The translations under genes and the position numbers were made by a program. Positions 1 through 7,997 of a DNA stretch of 64,000 nt are shown here, in pieces (position 1 is the stretch's first letter; each line of letters opens with the position of its first letter). The notes beneath the pieces are model-generated. The model did not search any database and was not told the DNA's origin. It worked only from the letters and a program-made list of their open reading frames with translations. Source of the stretch: Phenylobacterium parvum. Lineage in GTDB: Bacteria > Pseudomonadota > Alphaproteobacteria > Caulobacterales > Caulobacteraceae. The DNA is taken from the NCBI RefSeq assembly GCF_003150835.1, contig NZ_CP029479.1, positions 1,302,001-1,366,000 of the forward strand, read 5' to 3'.

Positions 1-53
1 TGGTATCATGTTACCTGAAGTTTTTTCATTCGATTTTTCAGGTGTTTAGCGGA

Positions 54-100
54 AACTCACCGCATGTGAGTTGACAGGGAAAGGGGCCGCGTCGTATCCG
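54..100 (+). promoter_or_regulatory. Candidate promoter and dyad upstream of rplM
   Basis: A TTGACA hexamer at 71-76 is followed 17 bases later by GTATCC (94-99), a fair -35 and a weak -10. A perfect 7-base inverted repeat (AACTCAC at 54-60, GTGAGTT at 66-72, 5-base loop) overlaps the left edge of the -35 and could be an operator. The leader to rplM is about 45 bases. Farther left, ACCTGAA (13-19) and TTCAGGT (37-43) could pair, but no T-run follows. Promoter activity is inferred from position and hexamers only. Confidence 0.4.
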
Positions 101-150
101 CGCGCCTCACCCCGGGCTCCGGCCCGAGCGCAACCAATGGACCCGTTCCC

Positions 151-624
151 ATGCTGAAGACGACGGCTTCGCTGAAGCCCGCCGACGTCGAGAAGAAGTG
201 GATCGTGATCGATGCAGAGAACGCCGTTGTCGGCCGCCTCGCATCCTTCATCGCCAATCGTCTCCGCGGCAAGCATCGCCCCGACTACACGCCGCACGTC
301 GACTGCGGCGACTTCGTGGTCGTGATCAACGCCGACAAGGTGAAGCTGACGGGGCGCAAGCTCCAGCAGAAGACCTACTACTGGCACACCGGCCATCCCG
401 GCGGGATCAAGGAGCGGACCGCGGACAAGATCCTCGGCGGCCGCTTCCCCGAGCGCGTCCTCGAAAAGGCCGTGGAGCGCATGCTGCCCAAGGAGAGCCC
501 CCTGGCCCGGAAGCAGATGACGCACCTGCGCATCTACGCCAGCGCGGATCATCCCCACGCCGCCCAGAACCCGGAGACCGTGGTCTTCGGCGACATGAAC
601 GCCAAGAACGTGCGGACCAAGTAA
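151..624 (+). CDS. rplM: 50S ribosomal protein L13
   Basis: Ribosomal protein L13, an early-assembling component of the large subunit. The 157-residue product has the family opening [16 protein letters not shown] near residue 19, the central [10 protein letters not shown] segment, and the basic ERMLPK region near residue 110. The length is slightly above the usual 142-150 because of short N- and C-terminal extensions, which are common in alphaproteobacteria. The ATG at 151 is the first in-frame start and fits the conserved N-terminus. rpsI follows after 4 bases, the near-universal L13-S9 pair, so both should be made from one transcript starting near 105. Confidence 0.98.
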   Translation: MLKTTASLKPADVEKKWIVIDAENAVVGRLASFIANRLRGKHRPDYTPHVDCGDFVVVINADKVKLTGRKLQQKTYYWHTGHPGGIKERTADKILGGRFPERVLEKAVERMLPKESPLARKQMTHLRIYASADHPHAAQNPETVVFGDMNAKNVRTK

Positions 625-628
625 GCCG

Positions 629-1114
629 ATGACCGACGCTCCCGCTCCCACAGGCTTCGACGCCCTGCAAAGCCTCTCCACCCAGGCCGCCCCTCAGGCG
701 GTCGTCCACGAACGCAAGATTGACGCCCAGGGCCGCGCCTACGCGACCGGCAAGCGCAAGAACGCCGTGGCCCGCGTCTGGATCAAGCCCGGTAAGGGCC
801 AGATCACCATCAACGGTCGCGACCAGGAGGTCTACTTCGCCCGCCCGGTCCTGCGCATGATGATCGCCCAGCCGCTGGAGGTTTCTGACCGCTCCGGCCA
901 ATTCGACGTGGTCGTCTCGGTCGCCGGCTCGGGCCTCTCCGGCCAGGCCGGTGCGATCCGCCACGGCATCTCCAAGGCCCTGACCTATTTCGAGCCCGAG
1001 CTTCGTTCGGTGCTGAAGCCGCACGGCTTCCTCACCCGCGACAGCCGCGTGGTCGAGCGCAAGAAGTACGGCAAGGCCAAGGCCCGCCGCAGCTTCCAGT
1101 TCTCGAAGCGCTAA
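629..1114 (+). CDS. rpsI: 30S ribosomal protein S9
   Basis: Ribosomal protein S9, whose C-terminal tail reaches the P-site tRNA in the small subunit. The 161-residue product has an N-terminal extension of about 30 residues before the conserved core that begins [16 protein letters not shown]. It ends in the family-typical basic tail RRSFQFSKR, whose last Lys-Arg contacts tRNA. The ATG at 629 lies 4 bases after the rplM stop, giving translational coupling. A strong hairpin at 1146-1169 ends the operon. The extended N-terminus is typical of alphaproteobacterial S9 and is not a mis-called start, since no closer ATG or GTG fits. Confidence 0.97.
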   Translation: MTDAPAPTGFDALQSLSTQAAPQAVVHERKIDAQGRAYATGKRKNAVARVWIKPGKGQITINGRDQEVYFARPVLRMMIAQPLEVSDRSGQFDVVVSVAGSGLSGQAGAIRHGISKALTYFEPELRSVLKPHGFLTRDSRVVERKKYGKAKARRSFQFSKR

Positions 1115-1145
1115 GGTCTTTCCGCCCACATGGGCGAGGCTTCCA

Positions 1146-1179
1146 GGGGCCGTCCGAAAGGGCGGCCCCTTTGCTTTTC
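1146..1179 (+). terminator. Rho-independent terminator of rplM-rpsI
   Basis: A 10-base stem (GGGGCCGTCC at 1146-1155 with GGGCGGCCCC at 1160-1169, one G-U pair) closes a GAAA tetraloop. TTTGCTTTT follows at 1170-1178. This is a classical intrinsic terminator 31 bases after the rpsI stop. It also argues against the upstream TTG start at 1171 for the next gene. Confidence 0.88.
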
Positions 1180-1221
1180 AGGAAAGCAGCGCCAACTCGG
1201 CAGGGAGATGGAGGCCGGATC

Positions 1222-1713
1222 ATGATCAGGACGGAACGCCTTGTCCTGCGATTGCCGCAACTGTCGGACCTGGAGGACATCCACGCCCTCTTCGCCGATG
1301 GCGACGCCCTGACATATTGGTCCTCGGGGCCGCACCCTTCCCTCGAAGCCACGCGGGAGTGGCTACAGCCCCTGCTGGAGGATCCCGCCTCGGCGGAGTT
1401 CGACTTCTTCATCGAGATGGGGGGCAGGATCGTCGGCAAGATGGGATGCTGGCGACCGCCTGAGGTCGGTTTCATTCTGATCAGGGACGTCTGGGGCCAG
1501 GGGATCGCTCGGGAGGCGCTGGAGGGACTGATTGACTTCATGCGACGGCGGCGCGTTTGCGACCACCTGTGGGCGGACGTGGATCCGCGGAATGTGCGAT
1601 CGAAGCGGCTGCTCGAGGCCTGCGGGTTCCGGTTCGTAAGGTCGGAGCGAAACACCATCGAGACCCATATCGGCTGGTGCGACAGCGACTATTTCCGGCT
1701 CGACCTGACCTGA
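1222..1713 (+). CDS. GNAT-family N-acetyltransferase (RimJ/RimL type)
   Basis: A 163-residue GCN5-related N-acetyltransferase of the RimJ/RimL-like group. It begins IRTERLVLRLPQLSD, the usual start of these enzymes, and carries the acetyl-CoA loop GQGIAREAL near residue 97. The closing beta-strand segment ACGFRFVRSE is present near residue 137. The ATG at 1222 was chosen because it matches the family N-terminus and is preceded by GGAGGCC, whereas an upstream TTG at 1171 lies inside the rpsI terminator. The acceptor cannot be told from sequence: it may be a protein N-terminus or a small amine. It stands alone between rpsI and argC. Confidence 0.88.
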   Translation: MIRTERLVLRLPQLSDLEDIHALFADGDALTYWSSGPHPSLEATREWLQPLLEDPASAEFDFFIEMGGRIVGKMGCWRPPEVGFILIRDVWGQGIAREALEGLIDFMRRRRVCDHLWADVDPRNVRSKRLLEACGFRFVRSERNTIETHIGWCDSDYFRLDLT

Positions 1714-1857
1714 CGCTCCCTCTCCGGGCGCTGGGGGCGTGCTCTCCTGTGGCGTTCCGCCCGGGAATGGCGTAGCGCGTCATTTCTCCCTTTCCCGTGT
1801 GCGGTCCCCTGGGTGACGGCTCCCGGTCCTGGGGTTCCTGTCCGGGGTTTGAGCACC

Positions 1858-2835
1858 ATGGTCCCTACAGTCTTCATCGACGGCGAAGCCGGAACGACCG
1901 GCCTGCAGATCCGCGAGCGGCTGGAGCGCCGCAACGACCTGTCCCTGCTGTCCATTGACCCGGCGCGCCGCAAGGATCCGGAGGCGCGGCGAGAGCTCCT
2001 GAACGCCGCCGACCTGGTGGTGCTGTGCCTGCCGGACGACGCTTCCCGGGAGGCGGTGTCGATGATCGCGTCGGACCGGGTCAAGGTGATCGATGCCTCC
2101 ACCGCCTTCCGCACCGCCCCGGGCTGGACCTACGGCTTTGCCGAGATGTCGCCTGAACAGAGGGCGGCGATCCGCGGCGCGCGGCGGGTGAGCAATCCGG
2201 GCTGTTACCCGACGGGCTTCATCGGGCTGGTCCGCCCCCTGGTGCGCGCGGGGCTCCTGCCTTCTGGTTTCCCGGTCACCGTCAACGCCATCTCCGGCTA
2301 TTCGGGCGGCGGCAAGGGACTGATCGCCGAGTTCGAGGGCGCCTCGCCCGAGGGCACGGCCGACGCCTTCCGCAGCTATGGCCTGTCCCTGGTCCACAAG
2401 CACCTGCCGGAAATGCAGATCCATGGGGGGCTGGACCATTCGCCGGTCTTCGCCCCGTCCGTGGGGCGGTTCGCCCAGGGCATGCTGGTGGAGGTTCCCC
2501 TGGCGCTTCACGCCCTGCCGGGTCGGCCCTCGCCTGAGACCCTGCGCCAGGCCCTTGAGGTCGCCTATGCCTCCGAGCGCTTCGTCGAGGTGGCCGGGGC
2601 TGGGGCCTGCGCCGAGCTCCAGAAGACACGGGCGGGAGCCGCCGGCTACGTCCGGGACCTCGACCCGGAGTCCGTCAACGGGACCAACCTCCTGAAGCTG
2701 TTTGTCTTCGGCTCGCCGGACGGCGCCCAGGCGCGGCTTCTGGCGATCCTGGACAACCTGGGCAAGGGCGCTTCGGGGGCCTGCGTCCAGAACCTGAACC
2801 TCATGCTGGGGCTGGAAGAAGATGCCGGGCTCTGA
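1858..2835 (+). CDS. argC: N-acetyl-gamma-glutamyl-phosphate reductase, short type
   Basis: ArgC reduces N-acetylglutamyl phosphate to the semialdehyde with NADPH in arginine biosynthesis. The 325-residue product is of the short type, with the dinucleotide-binding start [14 protein letters not shown] at residues 5-18. The catalytic cysteine is Cys116 in SNPGCYPTG, followed by the conserved [11 protein letters not shown] segment and a KHLPE histidine near residue 181. The ATG at 1858 fits the family start, and the extra upstream codons from 1813 look non-coding. Its last 14 bases overlap msrB, so the two are probably co-transcribed. No arginine-responsive site was recognised. Confidence 0.95.
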   Translation: MVPTVFIDGEAGTTGLQIRERLERRNDLSLLSIDPARRKDPEARRELLNAADLVVLCLPDDASREAVSMIASDRVKVIDASTAFRTAPGWTYGFAEMSPEQRAAIRGARRVSNPGCYPTGFIGLVRPLVRAGLLPSGFPVTVNAISGYSGGGKGLIAEFEGASPEGTADAFRSYGLSLVHKHLPEMQIHGGLDHSPVFAPSVGRFAQGMLVEVPLALHALPGRPSPETLRQALEVAYASERFVEVAGAGACAELQKTRAGAAGYVRDLDPESVNGTNLLKLFVFGSPDGAQARLLAILDNLGKGASGACVQNLNLMLGLEEDAGL

Positions 2836-3328
2836 TCGGATCTCAAGTCGCCGCGCGCTCCTTCTGGGCGCCGGCGCGAGCCTGGGGGCCAGCCTCGTGG
2901 TCTCCTGCGCCCGCGCGGCGTCTGACGCCTACGCCGGATCGCCCTTCCGGAAGATCTCCGAAGCCGAGTGGCGCAAGCGCCTGCCGCCCAAGGCCTTCGC
3001 CATCCTCCGCAAGGAGGATACCGAGCCCCCCGGCTCGAGCCCCCTCCTGAACGAGAAACGCGCGGGGACCTATCACTGCCTGGGATGCGACCTGCCCCTG
3101 TTCCGCTCGGCCTGGAAGTATGACAGCGGAACAGGCTGGCCGAGTTTCCACACGGCCCTTCCCGGCGCCCTGGGCTTGAAGACCGACTGGCTTATCGGCG
3201 TACCGCGGACAGAGTACCACTGCGCCCGTTGCCTGGGTCACCATGGGCATCGCTTCGACGACGGTCCTCGTCCGACCGGCCTGCGCTATTGCAGCAACGG
3301 TTTCGCCCTGCGGTTCCAGCCGGCATGA
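2822..3328 (+). CDS. msrB: Peptide-methionine (R)-S-oxide reductase with Tat signal
   Basis: MsrB reduces methionine-R-sulfoxide in oxidised proteins. The 168-residue product starts with a twin-arginine signal ([11 protein letters not shown], Arg10-Arg11) and a hydrophobic stretch ending in VVSC, so Cys29 could be lipidated; an ARA-A cleavage at about residue 33 is the alternative. The core has both zinc CxxC pairs (Cys86/Cys89 and Cys134/Cys137) and the catalytic Cys157 in RYCSNG. The protein is therefore exported and should repair periplasmic or membrane proteins. The gene overlaps argC by 14 bases in another frame and runs into the next lipoprotein gene through an ATGA overlap at 3325. Confidence 0.93.
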   Translation: MPGSDRISSRRALLLGAGASLGASLVVSCARAASDAYAGSPFRKISEAEWRKRLPPKAFAILRKEDTEPPGSSPLLNEKRAGTYHCLGCDLPLFRSAWKYDSGTGWPSFHTALPGALGLKTDWLIGVPRTEYHCARCLGHHGHRFDDGPRPTGLRYCSNGFALRFQPA

Positions 3329-4197
3329 GGCGACTGGCCCTTCTTCTCGTCGTCCTCCTGATGGCAGGGTGCGCGGCGCCCAGGGCCGAGCTGGACGCCG
3401 ACAGGATGGGCCGGCTGTTCGTGGACGCCGTCCAGCGCGGGGACTGGCCGGCCATCGACAAGGGGCTCGCCCCGACGCTCATGGCCTCGCCGGACCATGC
3501 CGAGGCCATCGAGGCGGTCCGCAAGGCCTTTCCCGCTGATCCGCCCTGGTCGATCCGGCTCCTGGCGTCGAGGCAGGTGACGCCCGAAGAGGGCGAGGGG
3601 CAGGAGCGCGCGGAGCTCCAGTACCTGTACCAGTTCGCAGAGCGCCGGGCCGTCATTGACCTGACCGTGGTTCCGGTCGGATGGCGCAAGGTCGTCCCCG
3701 CCACGGCCCAGACGCCTCGGCGGGAGTCGGGCCTGTTGAAAGCAGAGCCCGAACCGCCAGCCGCGGGATCGCCGGGCTACGATGTCGTGCGGGTCTACCA
3801 GGCCCTGACCATGTCCTACACGGAGGTCACCCGGGAGGACGAGGCTGCGCAGGCCTTCTGGGCGCCGGGGCGGACGCCCGGTCAGTGGCTCTTTCTTGGG
3901 CTCTCCCTCGGAACCCTGGTCTTCATGCTCTGGACCGCCGTCCGGGTGCTGCGTGCGCCGGGTCTTGAAGCTCGGGTCTTCTGGGCGCTGATCTGCCTGG
4001 CCGGCGTCGGGACCGCCTGGATGGACTGGACCTCCGGGATCGCCGGGTTCCTGCCGACCAGCCTGAGGCTGATGGGCTTCGGCCTGGAGAAGGGACCATC
4101 ACCGCTGGCGCCCTGGATGGTCAGCCTGACCCTTCCCGTCGGCGCCCTGCTGGCCAGCCTGAGACTGGCCATCCTGCGGCTCAGGACTTCACCTTGA
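3325..4197 (+). CDS. Predicted lipoprotein with C-terminal membrane helices
   Basis: A 290-residue protein of unknown function. It starts with a lipoprotein signal whose lipobox MAGC gives a modified Cys16. A soluble domain of about 160 residues follows, rich in Glu and Arg, and then about three hydrophobic segments (near residues 187-205, 217-237 and 262-282). The start at 3325 overlaps the msrB stop as ATGA, which, with the clean lipobox, decides it over the longer reading from 3229. Coupling to msrB suggests a role in the envelope, perhaps in protein quality. Its end overlaps the opposite-strand phaC by 17 bases. I recognise no named family. Confidence 0.75.
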   Translation: MRRLALLLVVLLMAGCAAPRAELDADRMGRLFVDAVQRGDWPAIDKGLAPTLMASPDHAEAIEAVRKAFPADPPWSIRLLASRQVTPEEGEGQERAELQYLYQFAERRAVIDLTVVPVGWRKVVPATAQTPRRESGLLKAEPEPPAAGSPGYDVVRVYQALTMSYTEVTREDEAAQAFWAPGRTPGQWLFLGLSLGTLVFMLWTAVRVLRAPGLEARVFWALICLAGVGTAWMDWTSGIAGFLPTSLRLMGFGLEKGPSPLAPWMVSLTLPVGALLASLRLAILRLRTSP

Positions 4198-6148
4198 CGT
4201 AGCTGCCGGGGGCGTCCTCGAGGGGGGGCAGGGGACCGGCCGCCGGATCCCGCGCAGGAACCTGGCGACCCGAGCGCGCCCTCAGCCATTCGGCCCAGTG
4301 CGGCCACCAGGACCCCGGGGTCTCCACGGCGTCCGCCTGCCAGGCCTCGAGGGTCTCAGGCAGGGCCGGGTTGGTCCAATGCTGGTACTTCTTCGCCACG
4401 GGGGCGTTGATGACGCCTGCGATGTGGCCGGACCCGGCCAGGGTGAAGGTCGTGGGGCCGCCAAAGAGGCGGGCGCCCCTGTAGACCGAGCGGGCAGGGG
4501 CGATGTGGTCCTCCTTGGAGGACTGGACGTAGATCGGGGTCTTCACCTGGCCGAGGTCCAACTTCACCCCGTCCATCACCAGTTCTCCCCGCGCCAGGGC
4601 GTTGTCGCCGTAGAAACGGCGCAGGTAGTGGAGATGAAGGGTCCGGGGCATCCGGGTCTGGTCGGAATTCCAGAACAGCAGGTCGAAGGGCTTTGGCTCC
4701 TTGCCCAGCAGGTAGTTGCTGACGAAGAAGGACCAGATCAGGTCGTTCGAACGCAGCATGTTGAAGGTGTCGGCCATGGTCTGGCCGGCCAGGACGCCGC
4801 CGCCGCTCTCCATCTGCTTCTCAAGGTCGGACAGCCATTCCTCGCTGGTGAAAAGCAGGAGGTCGCCGGCTTCGGAGAAATCCTGCTGGGCTGCGAAGAA
4901 GGTGGCCGAGGCGATGCGGGCGTCGCCCTTGGCCGCCATGTGGGCGAGTGTGGCGGACAGGAGGGTGCCGCCGATGCAGTAGCCGACCGTGTTCACCCTA
5001 TCGACGCCAGCCTGCTTCATGGCCGCCGCCGTGCCCTCGTAGATGCCGAGGCGCATGTAGTCCTCGAAGGTTTTGTCGGCGAGGCGACCATCCGGGTTGA
5101 CCCAGGAGGCGACGAAGACGGTGAAACCCTGGCTGGTCAGCCAGCGGATCATCGAGTTCTCGGCCCGCAGGTCCAGGATGTAGAACTTGTTGATCCACGG
5201 CGGGAAGATGACCAGCGGGATCTCGTGGACCGTCTCGGTGGAGGGTGAGAACTGGATCAGCTGGATGATCTCGTTCTGGAAGACAACCTTGCCCGGCGCG
5301 GTGGCGACGTTCACGCCGATCTCGAACTGGTCGTAGTCCGTCTGGCTGATCGCCAGCTGTCCCCCTCCACGGGAGAGGTCGGCGGCGAAGTTCTCCATCC
5401 CGCGCACCAGGCTTTCGCCCCCGGTGGTCATGGCCTCCTTCAGGGCCTCGGGATTGGAGGCCAGGAAGTTGGTGGGCGAGAGGGCGTCGGTGAGCATCCG
5501 GGTGAAGAATTCCACCCGCCGGCGCGACAGAGGGTCGACATCCTCGGCCCTTGCCACCAGTCCGTTCAGCCAGTCGGACGTGATGAGATAGGACTGCTTC
5601 ATGACGTCAAAGACGGGGTTCTCCGTCCAGTCTGGGGCGTTGAATCGCTTGTCGCCCCGGGAGGGCGAGGCCACGGGCGAACCCGTCTCGCCCATGGCCC
5701 GGCGGGCCGCGAAGTGCCAGAGCTCGGCATAGCGGCGCCAGAGATCGCCCTGGGCCTGCATCAGGGCGTCCGGCCGGCTGGCCAGGCTGGACATGACCTT
5801 CGCCATGGCAGGGCCGACGTGGAAGGGATCGGAGTCCAGCCCCGCCGGCCGGTCAGCCTGCCTCAGGGCAGCCTCGGCTATGGCGCCCTGGGCGGTCATG
5901 GCCGCGCGGGCGAGGTTGCGGGAGAGCCTTTCCAGGGTCTCCAGCGACTCAGGATTGGCGCCGAAAGCCGCGCCGGGTCCAAAGGCGCCGCCCGTCGTTG
6001 AGGCGGCTTCGGGCCGCGGCTCCGTTTCGGGAGGCGGCTTGGCTTCCGCCTTGGAGCCGGACTTGGCGGCGACGGGTTTCGCGGCCTTGGCGCCAGCCGG
6101 GGATCGCTTCCGGGCGGGCTTCGAAGCAGACGTGTCCTTGCCGGTCAT
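4181..6148 (-). CDS. phaC: Class I poly(3-hydroxyalkanoate) synthase
   Basis: PhaC polymerises 3-hydroxyacyl-CoA into storage polyester at the granule surface. The alpha/beta-hydrolase core has the lipase-like box GYCIGG at residues 389-394 with nucleophile Cys391. It also has the probable catalytic Asp547 (KEDHIAP) and the general base His575 (GSGHIAG). The class I N-terminal domain with FNAPDWTENPVFD is near residue 169. At 655 residues it is longer than the usual 570-600 because of an N-terminal tail of about 55 residues rich in Lys, Ala and Pro. No phaE, phaR or phasin gene is adjacent. It overlaps the convergent upstream gene by 17 bases and is divergent from 6224. Confidence 0.96.
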   Translation of the reverse strand: MTGKDTSASKPARKRSPAGAKAAKPVAAKSGSKAEAKPPPETEPRPEAASTTGGAFGPGAAFGANPESLETLERLSRNLARAAMTAQGAIAEAALRQADRPAGLDSDPFHVGPAMAKVMSSLASRPDALMQAQGDLWRRYAELWHFAARRAMGETGSPVASPSRGDKRFNAPDWTENPVFDVMKQSYLITSDWLNGLVARAEDVDPLSRRRVEFFTRMLTDALSPTNFLASNPEALKEAMTTGGESLVRGMENFAADLSRGGGQLAISQTDYDQFEIGVNVATAPGKVVFQNEIIQLIQFSPSTETVHEIPLVIFPPWINKFYILDLRAENSMIRWLTSQGFTVFVASWVNPDGRLADKTFEDYMRLGIYEGTAAAMKQAGVDRVNTVGYCIGGTLLSATLAHMAAKGDARIASATFFAAQQDFSEAGDLLLFTSEEWLSDLEKQMESGGGVLAGQTMADTFNMLRSNDLIWSFFVSNYLLGKEPKPFDLLFWNSDQTRMPRTLHLHYLRRFYGDNALARGELVMDGVKLDLGQVKTPIYVQSSKEDHIAPARSVYRGARLFGGPTTFTLAGSGHIAGVINAPVAKKYQHWTNPALPETLEAWQADAVETPGSWWPHWAEWLRARSGRQVPARDPAAGPLPPLEDAPGSYVKVKS

Positions 6149-6223
6149 GGTCGGGCCTCCAAAACCCCAGGGGGGACCTCAGGCTTTCTTAGAGCCCGAT
6201 CATGACATAAGACCGGGGGGATC

Positions 6224-6667
6224 ATGAAGCGATCTGCGGCGAACCCTCCGATTCCCGGTCTCCGGCTGGCGACAGCGCCCCTGGCGCTGGCCCTGCTGGC
6301 GGGCGGTTGCGCTTCGGTTCCGCCTGCGCCAACACCGGGGACCGAGGCCGCCGTCGCCGGGGTCGAGACCCTCACCGGGGCCTCGCGCAGCTTTCCCAAG
6401 TTCTCGGACATCCCCAACCTGCCCGTAGATGAACGTCCACTGGCCGCCTGGGGCGAAGCCGCGCGCGAGGTGATCGCTGATGGCGAGGCGCTGGCGAGCG
6501 GCGGCGCCGAGGAGACCTGGACCCTGCGCGGAACCGAAGCCTTCGCCGCCGGGGCGCTGACGGCGTCGGGTCCTGCCGCCCCCACCGTGTCAGCCACAGC
6601 CTCGGCGGACGCCTTCGCCCGGGAGGTTCGCAAGCGAGCTACCCCGCCTCCGCCGCCCGTTCGCTAG
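6224..6667 (+). CDS. Small predicted lipoprotein
   Basis: A 147-residue protein that I do not recognise. It opens with a basic N-terminus and a hydrophobic signal ending in the lipobox LAGGC, so Cys29 should be lipidated. The mature part is low in complexity, rich in Ala, Pro, Glu and Thr, and contains SFPKFSDIPNLPVDERPLAAW near residues 57-77, a segment that recurs in alphaproteobacterial hypothetical lipoproteins as far as I recall. It ends in a proline run. GGGGGGATC precedes the ATG. The gene is divergent from phaC across 75 bases, which must hold both promoters. Confidence 0.72.
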   Translation: MKRSAANPPIPGLRLATAPLALALLAGGCASVPPAPTPGTEAAVAGVETLTGASRSFPKFSDIPNLPVDERPLAAWGEAAREVIADGEALASGGAEETWTLRGTEAFAAGALTASGPAAPTVSATASADAFAREVRKRATPPPPPVR

Positions 6668-6776
6668 GGCCTGCGGAGGCGTTCCCCTCAAACCGCTTGG
6701 CGGCCCCGGGACCGGAGGCTATGCCAAGTCTGGACAGGCTCCCCATTTCGCCGCGACCTGCGCGGCCAGAGCAGAC

Positions 6777-7997
6777 ATGACACCCGAGTTTCACCGTATC
6801 CGCCGCCTCCCGCCCTACGTCTTCGAGGAGGTCAACCGCATCAAGGCCCGCCTGCGCGGCGAGGGCGTGGACATCATCGATTTCGGCATGGGCAATCCCG
6901 ACATGCCGACGCCGAAGCACATCGTCGAGAAGATGATCGAGACGGCCCGCGATCCCAAGGCCGGCCGCTATTCCGCCTCCAAGGGGATCATCGGCCTGCG
7001 CCGCGCCATGGCCGGCTATTACGACCGCCGTTTCGGGGTGAAGCTGGACCCCGACACCGAGGTCATCGCGACCCTGGGCTCAAAGGAGGGCTTCGCCAAC
7101 CTCGCCCAGGCCCTGACCGCGCCCGGCGACGTCATCATCTGCCCAAACCCGGCCTATCCGATCCATGCCTACGGCTTCATCATGGCCGGAGGCGTCATCC
7201 GGCATGTCCCGGCCCTGTCCCCCGAGGAATACCTTTCGGGGATCAGCCGGGCGGTAAAGCACTCAGCGCCGCCGCCGACCGTGCTGATCCTGTCCTACCC
7301 GTCGAACCCGACCGCCCAGTGGGTGGACCTGGAGTTCTACAAGGATGCCGTGGCCCTGGCCCGCAAGCACGACATGCTCGTGCTGTCGGACATCGCCTAT
7401 TCCGAGATCTACTTCGACGACAATCCGCCGCCCTCCGTGCTCCAGGTTCCTGGCGCCAAGGATATCGCGGTCGAGGTGAACTCCCTCTCCAAGACCTACG
7501 CCATGGCCGGCTGGCGGGTGGGCATGGTGGTCGGCAACGCCAGGATCTGCGCCGCCCTGGCGCGGGTGAAATCCTATCTGGACTACGGCGCCTACACCCC
7601 CATCCAGGTCGCCGCCGCGGCCGCGCTGAACGGACCCCAGGACTGCGTCGAAGAGATCCGCGGCATCTACAAGGCGCGTCGTGACACCCTCGTGGAGTCG
7701 ATGAAGCGGGCCGGGTGGGACATTCCCGCCCCGCCGGCCTCGATGTTCGCCTGGGCGCCCCTGCCGGAAGCCTTCCGGGAGGCGGGCTCCATGCTCTTCT
7801 CGAAACTCCTGATCGAGGAGGCCGGAGTGGCGGTCGCCCCGGGCGTGGCCTTCGGCGAGTACGGCGAGGGGTATGTCCGCATCGGCCTCGTCGAGAACGA
7901 GAACCGGATCCGGCAGGCAGCCCGCAATGTCCGCCGCTTCCTCTCCAACGCAGACGAGATTCTCGGTCGCGCTCACAACACGGGAGTGGGGCAATGA
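6777..7997 (+). CDS. Class I/II PLP aminotransferase (AlaC-like)
   Basis: A 406-residue fold-type I aminotransferase. It has the class I opening with FGMGNPDMPTPKHI near residue 36 and the substrate segment NPAYPIHAYGF at about residue 124. SYPSNPTAQW is near residue 173, and the PLP lysine is Lys239 in SLSKTYAMAGWRVG. The closest recognisable group is AlaC/YfdZ glutamate-pyruvate aminotransferase, whose members are often labelled LL-diaminopimelate aminotransferase. The gene runs into hom through an ATGA overlap, so a role in aspartate-family or alanine metabolism fits. Substrate choice cannot be settled from sequence. Confidence 0.9.
   Translation: MTPEFHRIRRLPPYVFEEVNRIKARLRGEGVDIIDFGMGNPDMPTPKHIVEKMIETARDPKAGRYSASKGIIGLRRAMAGYYDRRFGVKLDPDTEVIATLGSKEGFANLAQALTAPGDVIICPNPAYPIHAYGFIMAGGVIRHVPALSPEEYLSGISRAVKHSAPPPTVLILSYPSNPTAQWVDLEFYKDAVALARKHDMLVLSDIAYSEIYFDDNPPPSVLQVPGAKDIAVEVNSLSKTYAMAGWRVGMVVGNARICAALARVKSYLDYGAYTPIQVAAAAALNGPQDCVEEIRGIYKARRDTLVESMKRAGWDIPAPPASMFAWAPLPEAFREAGSMLFSKLLIEEAGVAVAPGVAFGEYGEGYVRIGLVENENRIRQAARNVRRFLSNADEILGRAHNTGVGQ

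Noticed and set aside
1171-1221. TTG start at 1171 for the acetyltransferase
   Set aside because: It lies within the T-tract of the rpsI terminator and adds 17 residues not found in the family; the ATG at 1222 has a ribosome-binding site.
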